The translations under genes were made by a program, and so were the position numbers. Of a DNA stretch of 5,152 bases, positions 1 through 4,944 are shown piece by piece (the first letter of the stretch is position 1; each line of letters opens with the position of its first letter). This DNA is from Nitrosopumilales archaeon (GTDB taxonomy: Archaea; Thermoproteota; Nitrososphaeria; Nitrososphaerales; Nitrososphaeraceae). Below the pieces are notes generated by a model. The model worked only from the letters and a program-made list of their open reading frames with translations, did no database searches and was not told where the DNA came from. The stretch lies in assembly GCA_009665115.1 (NCBI GenBank), contig WJXE01000146.1, positions 1 through 5,152 on the forward strand, written 5' to 3'.

Positions 1-1
1 A

Positions 2-247
2 CTCTCACCATACGCAAAACAAGGATACATTGATCATACGCAATATCAATTTGAGTCTACACTAAAATTCATAGAATGGCGCTTTAGCTTACCGCCATTA
101 ACTGATAGAGACCTTCATGCAAATAATCTCCTAAATGCATTTGACTTCAGTCAGAAACCCCTTAATCCTCCACATCTCGTTCCTCTCACTGGAGCAGAAT
201 TTGCGGCAATTCGCCCGCATATAAATTTGGCAAGAACTATTGATTGA
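2..247 (+). CDS. Phosphoesterase (phospholipase C / acid phosphatase type), C-terminal fragment
   Basis: The reading frame is open from the left edge (second base) to TGA at 245-247 and gives 81 residues; the start lies outside the window. The fragment opens with LSPYAKQGYIDHTQYQFES, then LKFIEWRFSLPPLTDRD, then an NNLLNAFDFSQKP segment. This matches the C-terminal pattern of the phosphoesterase family (PF04185: phospholipase C, AcpA-type acid phosphatases), in which an SPYAxxGyVdHt segment precedes a kFIEwrFgLppLtdRDaxAnxlldaFDFxxxP segment. Such enzymes hydrolyse phosphomonoesters or phosphodiesters, usually outside the cell. The N-terminal metal-binding part cannot be judged here. About 30 residues follow the conserved FDFSQKP, a plausible family tail. 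The family call is strong; the substrate is unknown. Confidence 0.88.
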   Translation, partial: LSPYAKQGYIDHTQYQFESTLKFIEWRFSLPPLTDRDLHANNLLNAFDFSQKPLNPPHLVPLTGAEFAAIRPHINLARTID

Positions 248-523
248 ATATTCCGACGATCTATCCTCTTTAGTTGTGTCATTTGCTTATCCTTCCTTCT
301 TTCTACGAACCGCCCATTACTTAGATTCAAGATTTGCACTTGAGGATTAAATAAAGGTCCTCCTGAATAATCATGATCTAAGAGGATCTGATCTAAAGCG
401 GCTCCTTTCGTTATTTTTATACGTTTTAATTGAATCTGCCATAGACCAGGCTTCAAGACTCTTATCTGCTAGCCTAGGATTTTTAAATAATCTTTTGTAG
501 GCACCAGCTTCAGATAACTATAA

Positions 524-550
524 ACCATTAATATCAACCATTAATTATCA
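524..550. repeat. Imperfect tandem repeat, 13/14 nt, in a promoter region
   Basis: ACCATTAATATCA (524-536) is directly followed by ACCATTAATTATCA (537-550); the copies differ by one inserted T. The second copy includes the TATA-like box of the downstream small membrane protein gene, so the pair could be a regulator site or a recent duplication of a promoter element. The role is inference. Confidence 0.5.
538..548 (+). promoter_or_regulatory. TATA-like box for the small membrane protein gene
   Basis: The AT-only sequence TTAATTAT (541-548) is centred about 23 nt before the TTG at 567. Archaeal TATA boxes sit about 26 nt before the transcription start, so the message would begin at or very near the start codon (leaderless). 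The spacing is slightly short, hence moderate confidence. Confidence 0.35.
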
Positions 551-566
551 TAGTTAGGTTCGGAAT

Positions 567-785
567 TTGGTTAGATCATCTATTGTTATTAAAAAATGGT
601 TACCATTAAGCATAGTAGGAGCGGCAATTTCCTTAGTTACTGCATTATCACTCAATGTACCTATAGGAAAAACGATTGTCGCAATTGCTCTTGTCGGAGT
701 CTTGATATTCAGTGGATTTCTTCTGAGATCGTTCGGAAAGGGAGAAGGAGAAGAAGGATTTAGGAATGAAACGCACCCAAAATAG
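567..785 (+). CDS. Small membrane protein with two transmembrane helices
   Basis: A 72-residue protein. Two hydrophobic helices are visible, roughly residues 11-29 (from WLPLSIVGAA) and 35-53 (from KTIVAIALVG), joined by a short NVPIG turn. A basic N-terminus (KK at 9-10) and a highly charged C-terminus (GKGEGEEGF) flank them, so it is probably a membrane hairpin with both ends on the same side, likely cytoplasmic by the positive-inside rule. The frame opens only after a TAG at 555-557; TTG at 567 is the only usual start codon before the first helix. A TATA-like box lies about 23 nt upstream. The next gene begins 60 nt downstream behind its own TATA box, so co-transcription is uncertain. I do not recognise the family. 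Confidence 0.6.
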   Translation: MVRSSIVIKKWLPLSIVGAAISLVTALSLNVPIGKTIVAIALVGVLIFSGFLLRSFGKGEGEEGFRNETHPK

Positions 786-810
786 GGTACAGTAATAAGA
801 TCATTATATC

Positions 811-819
811 GTATATATT
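811..819 (+). promoter_or_regulatory. TATA box for the methyltransferase gene
   Basis: GTATATATT is centred about 31 nt before the TTG start at 846, between two genes, with no Shine-Dalgarno-like sequence before the start. This suits an archaeal promoter giving a leaderless or nearly leaderless message and supports TTG 846 as the start. A second AT-rich TATAT lies just upstream at 805-809. Confidence 0.5.
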
Positions 820-845
820 TGACCAATTAGAACTGTGAATATACA

Positions 846-1853
846 TTGTCGATAGAACTAAAAAAACTCCTTCAAACTACACTCTGGTTTTTGAGACGAA
901 ATGATTGGGATATAATCAATTATTATAATTTTTTGGCACCATATTTTCTTCGTGCAACTGGTAATAATATGTTAAACTTTGGCTACTGGACTGATAACAC
1001 CCAAAATCTTACGGAAGCACAAAATGAATTATGCAGATTAGTTGGAAAGGTTGCTGAATTGGACGTGGCGAAGAATTTGGCAGACATAGGAAGCGGATTC
1101 TCAGAACCAGCAATACTTTGGAAATCAGTTCATACTTCGTTAAATATAATCTGTGTAAATATCAATTTTCTGCAACAGAAAGTCACTTCAGAGTTGATGA
1201 GGCAGGGAAGTAATAACAATATTGTAAATTCTAAAATATCTCAACAATCACTACTCTCATCATCTCTTGACAATGCCTTTACTAATACTATCGAGATTAT
1301 ATCGCTAGTGAATGCTACGGCCAAAATCTTACCATTTAGAGATAAATGCATGGATAGAATAATTGCTTTAGAATCTGCGCAACATTTTAAACCATTGGTG
1401 CAATTTATCCAAGAATCAAGGAGAATTTTAGAATATCGTGGCCTACTTGTTATTGCCATACCTGTTATGAAAGTATCTAGCTACTATTCACTATTAACAC
1501 CAACCATACAGGAGGTCATGAACCTTGGAATCCTTTCATTAATGTGGGCATCAGAACATTATGAATTGAAAAATATAGAATCGATGATCAATAAAGTAGG
1601 ATTTGAAATTATTGATATTCACTGGATAGGGTCTCATGTTTACGAGCCCCTGGCAAATTACTATCTACAAAATAGAAGGATGATAAAAAACATAATGTTG
1701 AAAGACGGGAGCTCATCACTATTATCATCTTATTTTCTTAATTTCTCTTATGACTTATTTGAAAAAATTGTTTATAAATCAGCATTGAAATTGAAAGTAG
1801 CGTATCAAGAAGGAATTATCGATTATGTCCTCATAAAGGCAAGGTTGGTATAG
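846..1853 (+). CDS. Class I SAM-dependent methyltransferase
   Basis: A 335-residue soluble protein with a UbiE/tocopherol-methyltransferase-like layout. After a leader containing MLNFGYW (42-48), the SAM-binding motif I appears as LADIGSGFSEPAILW (78-92; D80, G82, G84). Strand beta-2 follows as IICVNIN (101-107), with Asn105 where an acidic residue usually binds the SAM ribose. The later ATAKILPFRDKCMDRIIALES (157-177, written here by its positions and ends) contains the usual LPF.D..mDrI..lEs pattern, followed by H180 and the RRILEYRGLLVIAIP segment (192-206). The C-terminal DYVLIKARL is typical of the family. About 45 residues rich in N and S (roughly 110-156) are inserted between beta-2 and the next motif. 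The start is TTG: the frame opens after TAG at 828-830, the first in-frame ATG is codon 42, and the TATA box fits. It probably methylates a small molecule or lipid; the substrate is unknown. Confidence 0.85.
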   Translation: MSIELKKLLQTTLWFLRRNDWDIINYYNFLAPYFLRATGNNMLNFGYWTDNTQNLTEAQNELCRLVGKVAELDVAKNLADIGSGFSEPAILWKSVHTSLNIICVNINFLQQKVTSELMRQGSNNNIVNSKISQQSLLSSSLDNAFTNTIEIISLVNATAKILPFRDKCMDRIIALESAQHFKPLVQFIQESRRILEYRGLLVIAIPVMKVSSYYSLLTPTIQEVMNLGILSLMWASEHYELKNIESMINKVGFEIIDIHWIGSHVYEPLANYYLQNRRMIKNIMLKDGSSSLLSSYFLNFSYDLFEKIVYKSALKLKVAYQEGIIDYVLIKARLV

Positions 1854-1868
1854 AATCATACTTATGTT

Positions 1869-1901
1869 GCTCGAACAATAATGGTGCGAGGAACGACGAG
1901 C
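1869..1901 (+). other. Weak inverted repeat downstream of the methyltransferase
   Basis: GCTCG (1869-1873) and CGAGC (1897-1901) form a 5-bp stem around a 23-nt loop, 16 nt after the methyltransferase stop. No T-run follows directly, so it is not a clear terminator. A second small hairpin, GGTACT with AGTAACC (1972-1988, one bulged base), lies nearer the next gene. Either may be chance. Confidence 0.2.
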
Positions 1902-2024
1902 CTTAACCAATAACATTTAAACTATCAAAAGCTATATCACTTGCGAACTAATTTCGTCTGGCAACGTCGATGGTACTAGACAGTAACCGTAGTGCTATCA
2001 ACTAAGTAAGAAATAACCACTAGA

Positions 2025-2041
2025 TTTAATTACAATATATA
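2025..2041 (+). promoter_or_regulatory. AT-rich TATA-like region before the zinc-ribbon gene
   Basis: Two TATA-like sequences lie here: TTTAATTA (2025-2032), centred 20 nt before ATG 2048, and AATATATA (2034-2041), too close to that ATG. If the second is used, transcription would begin near 2064, next to an in-frame TTG at 2066 that could be the true start. The sequence alone does not decide. Confidence 0.35.
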
Positions 2042-2047
2042 CGAACT

Positions 2048-2400
2048 ATGTCCTGGCAAAGAAAATTGAGTATCAATAATAACAAGCAGTTCATCCTCAA
2101 CCAACTACTATGGATTGGAATATCGTTTGGTATAAGCTTGGCCATTTCTCTACTATTGCCATTCCCAGTCTCTCTAGCTGCAATATTTGGAGTATTCATT
2201 TTGCTAAATATGTATATGAGGAGGATAATGCTGAGAAGAATGAGTAGTGCTGGAGCAACAGGAATATTCGGCTCAATGTCTCCGATGTTTAGCAGTAATA
2301 ATAGTTCATCATTGAAGTATTATTGTATAAGCTGCGGGACACAACATAAGGAAATTGCTGTCCCGGTTGTGGTTCGAAAATGAAAAAGGTGGGATTTTGA
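2048..2400 (+). pseudogene. Two-helix zinc-ribbon membrane protein, frameshifted before the second CxxC
   Basis: From ATG 2048 the frame gives a basic N-terminus, two hydrophobic helices (about residues 17-37 and 41-57, separated by LPFP), a basic YMRRIMLRR stretch, a G/S/M-rich linker, and YYCISCGTQHKEIA with Cys93 and Cys96. It then reads VPVVVRK and stops at 2381-2383 (111 residues). One base back in frame, from TGT at 2359, the sequence reads CPGCGSKMKKVGF and stops at TGA 2398-2400. This is the missing second half of a zinc ribbon (C93-x2-C96-x8-C105-x2-C108; 117 residues restored) and matches the ending I know from thaumarchaeal relatives. One base is therefore missing around GCTGT (2357-2361). 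It may be a real mutation, a sequencing or assembly error, or less likely a programmed -1 shift; no slippery heptamer is present. The role is unknown, probably membrane-anchored zinc binding. Confidence 0.8.
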
Positions 2401-2473
2401 TAAACACTTCGACAAACCGATAATCTAGAATGCTGCAAGTGTGCACAAAAAAACGCGGACTGACCAAAGTCCA

Positions 2474-2485
2474 ACGTGAACACGT
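2474..2485. repeat. Short palindrome ACGTG-AA-CACGT
   Basis: Perfect 5-bp arms around a 2-nt centre. It could be a dimeric regulator site, but no gene starts nearby, and a 12-nt palindrome is compatible with chance. Confidence 0.3.
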
Positions 2486-2497
2486 CTAAATCCAATG

Positions 2498-2585
2498 TCA
2501 ATCCTTGGATTTTCTTGTCCTTAGCCGGTTCCTCTCCTTGTCTGCCTAATTGCAATCCTAAGGTGAGTTGCAGTCCATGGATTCT
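2498..2585. repeat. Degenerate direct repeats in the C/T-rich patch
   Basis: TCAATCCTTGGATTTT (2498-2513) and GCAGTCCATGGATTCT (2570-2585) match at 12 of 16 positions. TGCAATCC (2551-2558) and TGCAGTCC (2569-2576) match at 7 of 8, 18 nt apart. On the minus strand these become repeated GGATTG/GGACTG units that would encode GLxL-like steps. The origin is unknown; this may be a decayed repeat protein or simple low-complexity DNA. Confidence 0.4.
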
Positions 2586-2618
2586 GCTTCAGTCCAAAGA
2601 CCCTCCATCTCGACAGCA

Positions 2619-2638
2619 TTCCTTCCTTCCTTCCTTCC
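2619..2638. repeat. TTCC microsatellite, five copies
   Basis: Five uninterrupted TTCC units (20 nt). Tetranucleotide runs are prone to slippage, so copy number may vary between strains. It lies outside any gene I trust. Confidence 0.85.
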
Positions 2639-3014
2639 ATTGCAGTCAGGGGCAGAAATATCTATCGATAGAATCTATGCTGCTTTTAGCATAAAAAATG
2701 ATGAAACATTATAGATTTGAATAAACATGTGCTTTTCAATTAGTAACGAATCTCTACACAACAAGGGAAAATTAATCAGCTAAATCGCAGTACAAAATCC
2801 TCCCATACAACAATTGATTCCTGAAATCAGATATAGTCGCGTAAAAAGGGATTATATGTGAACGAGAACCTCTAATTTACATCTCTAAGAAAAGTGATAC
2901 ATGTTGCCCTCGATGGCTGTTTGTGTTTTATAGTACAATTGTCTAAATATCATGTTACTCCCACAGCAGGTGTTTTTGCAGATGTTGTAACATTGTTAGA
3001 GAAGCGTACCTAAT

Positions 3015-3023
3015 ACTATATTA
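3015..3023 (+). promoter_or_regulatory. TATA-like box before the charged microprotein
   Basis: ACTATATTA is centred about 36 nt before TTG 3055. The predicted transcript would start near 3045-3050, leaving a very short leader. Confidence 0.35.
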
Positions 3024-3054
3024 TGCTCGCCGTTTCTTCTTTACTGATACACTT

Positions 3055-3180
3055 TTGGTGAACAGCGGGAACCCCAAGAAAAAAGCTAAATCGCCCTCTG
3101 ATGCCAAAAGAGATAAGACAGAATCGGAAGTTTACGACGATTTTTTATCAACAGAATTAGGCACCGAAGATGAAGCATAA
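3055..3180 (+). CDS. Small charged hypothetical protein (41 residues)
   Basis: The frame gives VNSGNPKKKAKSPSDAKRDK after a TTG start, then TESEVYDDFLSTELGTEDEA and TAA. The N-terminal half is strongly basic (KKK, KRDK) and the C-terminal half strongly acidic (EVYDD, TEDEA), with no membrane segment and few hydrophobic residues, so it is likely soluble and partly disordered. Starts could be TTG 3055 or GTG 3058 (40 residues); the frame is open further upstream but reads as C/F/Y-rich sequence there, unlike protein. A TATA-like box lies upstream and a T6 tract starts 5 nt after the stop, giving a complete small transcription unit. The coherent composition and flanking signals support a real gene; the function is unknown. 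The polarised charge might suit binding to nucleic acid or a protein partner (inference). Confidence 0.5.
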   Translation: MVNSGNPKKKAKSPSDAKRDKTESEVYDDFLSTELGTEDEA

Positions 3181-3182
3181 CA

Positions 3183-3190
3183 CATTTTTT
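3183..3190 (+). terminator. T-tract terminator after the microprotein
   Basis: Six T residues (3185-3190) follow the TAA at 3178-3180 closely. Archaeal RNA polymerase terminates at T-runs without needing a hairpin. Confidence 0.45.
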
Positions 3191-3272
3191 GCATAAATAA
3201 AACCTCAAATAAATAAAGACTAGTTGCTTATCAGCAAATCTTACATTTTAACAAATTTTCAATTCAATAGCA

Positions 3273-3300
3273 AGCTGAGCACATAACTCATATGTCAGCT
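3273..3300 (+). other. Imperfect hairpin AGCTG-ACAT / ATGT-CAGCT
   Basis: Nine base pairs with a three-base bulge (AGC) on the left arm and a 7-nt loop. It sits in an AT-rich gap 93 nt after the microprotein stop. It may be part of an RNA or a regulatory site; chance is possible. Confidence 0.25.
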
Positions 3301-3339
3301 AAGGAATACCAATATCTATAATATTTTTATTGCAAAGTG

Positions 3340-3348
3340 TATATAATA
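3340..3348 (+). promoter_or_regulatory. TATA-like box, target unclear
   Basis: TATATAATA is a good archaeal TATA match. Transcription would begin near 3370, 26 nt before the ATG of a 24-codon frame, or about 300 nt before the nucleotidyltransferase-like gene. Confidence 0.3.
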
Positions 3349-3600
3349 AGTTAGTTTAGTCAAAGTCCTTACTGTTGTACAAGTAGGTTTCTAGTATGAG
3401 TGATAGCTTTATTCCGTTTGGGATTGTTATTGGTAGGAGCATATTTCATGCAATAAGTCGTATGTTTTAGTGTTCTTTTCAAGTAAATTCAAACTTCTAT
3501 GTGTTCGCAATGTTGTCCCCAGTTGTCAAATATTGAAGTAAATCCACTTCTTATGTACAGTTTTTGCGTAAGAGAACAAGATCAGCAGGAAATATTATTC

Positions 3601-3609
3601 CATATATTA
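3601..3609 (+). promoter_or_regulatory. Probable TATA box of the nucleotidyltransferase-like gene
   Basis: CATATATTA predicts a transcript start near 3631, which is where the purine-rich leader begins, 37 nt before TTG 3668. Confidence 0.4.
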
Positions 3610-3667
3610 ATAGAAATTCTAATCTAAATTAAGAAAAAGAAAGGGAAAGATTAGAGAATACAAGAAA

Positions 3668-4687
3668 TTGAAATTAACCTTTAGAAATGCACCACATCAT
3701 CTATATCCACTTATAGAGAGCAAAGAATGTCCTGCATCGTCACTTAAGCTATTTGGATATCCTCTGATTGTTAGAAACATAATGATGGCTCAAAAGTTTA
3801 TGAGTGTTGATACAATTTGTTTGCCTGATGAATTTTCGGATGCTTCCAGATTAATTCAAGATTATTTTCCAACGATTAATCTAAATGAATTTTGTGATGA
3901 TAACCGTGGATTTGAAAAATATGCCAGCACCATAAGTGCACCTGCTCCTCTTAATTATCATCTTGCTACATCGGTTCAAGGCCAACATAGCAATTTTGAA
4001 ATACCTATAAACTCACTAATCCACAATTCTTCTTATTCTTGTTTGTCTCATAATGCTAATCACAATAACGATAGTGCTAATCACAATAATGATAGTAACA
4101 ACGATCTTGTTGTTGACGTCCTTACTTATCCCTGGGACTTTCTGAAAGCAGTTCAGGATGTTTTACACAATGAAATAACACATACTGTAATATCCCCGAT
4201 GGCAACAGTAGCCAAATCAAGCATTATTAATGGACCATGCATAATAGAAGATGACGTCATAATAGATGATTTTTGCAAAATTGTAGGTCCTCTCTATATT
4301 GGAAGTGGCAGTTTCATTGGTATGAGTTCCCTTATAAGAAAATCTATGATGGGTATCAATACAAGAATTGGATTTAATTGTGAAGTTGCAAAGACATATT
4401 TTGAAGGTCATGACAGAATTGCGCATCAAAATGTAATACTGGATAGCATAATTGGCAGAAATGTTTGGTTTGGCGGATATTCAGGAACAGCCAATGTTTT
4501 ACTTGATAGAAAAAACGTAAGATATCAAGTTGATGATAATTTGGTAGATACTGGAACCGACCACTTTGGAGCAGTAGTTGGTAATAATTGTACTGTCGGG
4601 GCTTCCGTAATTATACTACCGGGTAGACAAGTTCAGCCAAATACCATAATTCAAGCTGGAACTATTGTTGGAAAGAAAATTACCTAA
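3668..4687 (+). CDS. Sugar nucleotidyltransferase-like protein with left-handed beta-helix domain
   Basis: A 339-residue protein built like GlmU or archaeal sugar-phosphate nucleotidyltransferases. The N-terminal part (1 to about 110) keeps a trace of the Rossmann-like domain: SSLKLFGYPLIVRNIMMAQKF (24-44, given by its ends) resembles the segment after the nucleotide loop, but the GxGTRLxPLT signature and its lysine are absent. A linker (about 112-148) carries an A-N-H-N-N-D-S duplication. LTYPWDFLKAVQDVL (152-166) is the usual link to the helix. Hexapeptide repeats follow (about 173-234: INGPCIIEDDVIIDDF, IGSGSFIG) and again (about 252-336: VWFGGYSGTANVLLD, GAVVGNNCTVGASVIILPG), close to the GlmU-type acyl- or uridylyltransferase helix. 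It may make or modify a nucleotide sugar for surface glycans; catalysis by the N-terminal domain is doubtful. TTG 3668 is the only usual start after the TAA at 3620-3622. The downstream gene overlaps it by one base. Confidence 0.8.
   Translation: MKLTFRNAPHHLYPLIESKECPASSLKLFGYPLIVRNIMMAQKFMSVDTICLPDEFSDASRLIQDYFPTINLNEFCDDNRGFEKYASTISAPAPLNYHLATSVQGQHSNFEIPINSLIHNSSYSCLSHNANHNNDSANHNNDSNNDLVVDVLTYPWDFLKAVQDVLHNEITHTVISPMATVAKSSIINGPCIIEDDVIIDDFCKIVGPLYIGSGSFIGMSSLIRKSMMGINTRIGFNCEVAKTYFEGHDRIAHQNVILDSIIGRNVWFGGYSGTANVLLDRKNVRYQVDDNLVDTGTDHFGAVVGNNCTVGASVIILPGRQVQPNTIIQAGTIVGKKIT
4055..4105. repeat. 21-bp tandem repeat inside the nucleotidyltransferase-like gene
   Basis: Copy one (4055-4075) and copy two (4076-4096) are 21 nt each and differ at one position (AAC/AAT); a partial 9-nt third unit, AACAACGAT, follows. 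Each full unit encodes ANHNNDS in frame, so copy-number change would not break the gene. It lies in the linker between the two domains. Confidence 0.85.
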
Positions 4688-4944
4688 TGAAAGAGGTAAT
4701 TGATGAAATGAGCCATAGTTTGGATAGTCCAAATTATAAGTTAATGTTGAGAAAGACGTTCATTAGTTCACCCGGAAGCAACTTTACAGATATTATACTA
4801 TCCCACTCAAAAGGGCGAGTAGGTCATCACTCTGAAACTTCTCTGGATAAAAAACTTGAATTTTGCCATCCACTAATCGAGTTATTACAATTCGAAATGC
4901 GGAAGATCGGGGTATCAGCGGAGGAGCAATCTAGTGGTGTATGA
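4687..4944 (+). CDS. Hypothetical protein coupled to the nucleotidyltransferase-like gene
   Basis: An 85-residue protein starting MKEVIDEMSHSLDSPNYKLM. Its ATG shares one base with the stop of the preceding gene (TAATG), a hallmark of translational coupling, so both are probably made from one message. There is no membrane segment or signal peptide. A likely helix lies near the end (KKLEFCHPLIELLQFEMRKI) and there are a few His and Cys residues without a clear metal motif. I do not recognise the family. It ends in SSGV-TGA, but the same frame continues afterwards with protein-like sequence broken by stops, so it may be the front of a longer, now interrupted gene. An antisense frame of 89 codons (5096-4827) overlaps it and is judged a shadow. 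Confidence 0.6.
   Translation: MKEVIDEMSHSLDSPNYKLMLRKTFISSPGSNFTDIILSHSKGRVGHHSETSLDKKLEFCHPLIELLQFEMRKIGVSAEEQSSGV

Larger units (their letters stand above)
248..566. other. Intergenic region with a doubtful minus-strand reading frame
   Basis: The + strand has stops in all frames and I see no gene on it. On the minus strand a frame runs from TTG at 456 down to TGA at 151, 101 codons, but its last third is antisense to the conserved phosphoesterase end. A TATA-like TTATTTAAAAA lies on the minus strand at 490-480, about 29 nt before that TTG, which would suit a leaderless transcript. The product is not recognised and I do not call it a gene. The right part carries a tandem repeat and TATA-like sequence serving the next + strand gene. 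Confidence 0.4.
2401..3054. other. Long non-coding or uncertain region with a C/T-rich repetitive patch
   Basis: No convincing gene. A + strand frame of 72 codons at 2476-2694 is rich in C, P and S and follows the repetitive patch, so it looks like chance. A minus-strand frame (about 2589 to 2289) reads with repeated GLxL-type units but ends antisense to the zinc ribbon. The patch at about 2470-2640 holds a short palindrome, imperfect direct repeats and a TTCC microsatellite. From 2700 to 3000 stops are dense in all frames I read. This is long for an archaeal intergenic region and may hold gene remnants or an untranslated RNA. Confidence 0.4.
3181..3667. other. AT-rich intergenic region upstream of the nucleotidyltransferase-like gene
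   Basis: I see no supported gene. It contains an imperfect hairpin AGCTGagcACAT/ATGTCAGCT (3273-3300), a TATA-like TATATAATA (3340-3348), a 24-codon ATG frame (3396-3470, MSDSFIPFGIVIGRS...) too short to call, and CATATATTA (3601-3609). The last 37 nt before TTG 3668 are almost all purine (AAGAAAAAGAAAGGGAAAG and on), probably an untranslated leader. Confidence 0.45.

Noticed and set aside
554..826. 90-codon minus-strand frame over the small membrane protein
   Set aside because: It is antisense to a frame with clear two-helix structure and a promoter, and its own translation shows no domain.
1241..1459. 72-codon minus-strand frame inside the methyltransferase
   Set aside because: It lies fully antisense to a well-supported enzyme with family motifs.
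2371..2380. GGTTCGAAAA resembling a tRNA T-loop
   Set aside because: It lies within the zinc-ribbon coding sequence and no acceptor, D or anticodon arms can be built around it.
2289..2555. 88-codon minus-strand frame
   Set aside because: Its second half is antisense to the conserved zinc-ribbon end, and the repeated GLxL units mirror DNA repeats. I keep only the repeat observation.
2476..2694. 72-codon + strand frame rich in Cys, Pro and Ser
   Set aside because: It coincides with the low-complexity repeat patch and has no recognisable domain or convincing promoter; the residues simply follow the C/T-rich composition.
2698..2824. Possible C/D box RNA (ATGATGAAA ... CTGA)
   Set aside because: The boxes are about 115 nt apart, too far for an archaeal C/D RNA of around 60 nt, and internal C'/D' boxes are missing.
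3396..3470. 24-residue hydrophobic frame MSDSFIPFGIVIGRS...
   Set aside because: Too short for a call on sequence alone, despite a TATA-like box upstream; frames of this length are expected by chance.
4217..4429. 70-codon minus-strand frame inside the nucleotidyltransferase-like gene
   Set aside because: It lies antisense to the hexapeptide-repeat region, whose sense frame is clearly coding.
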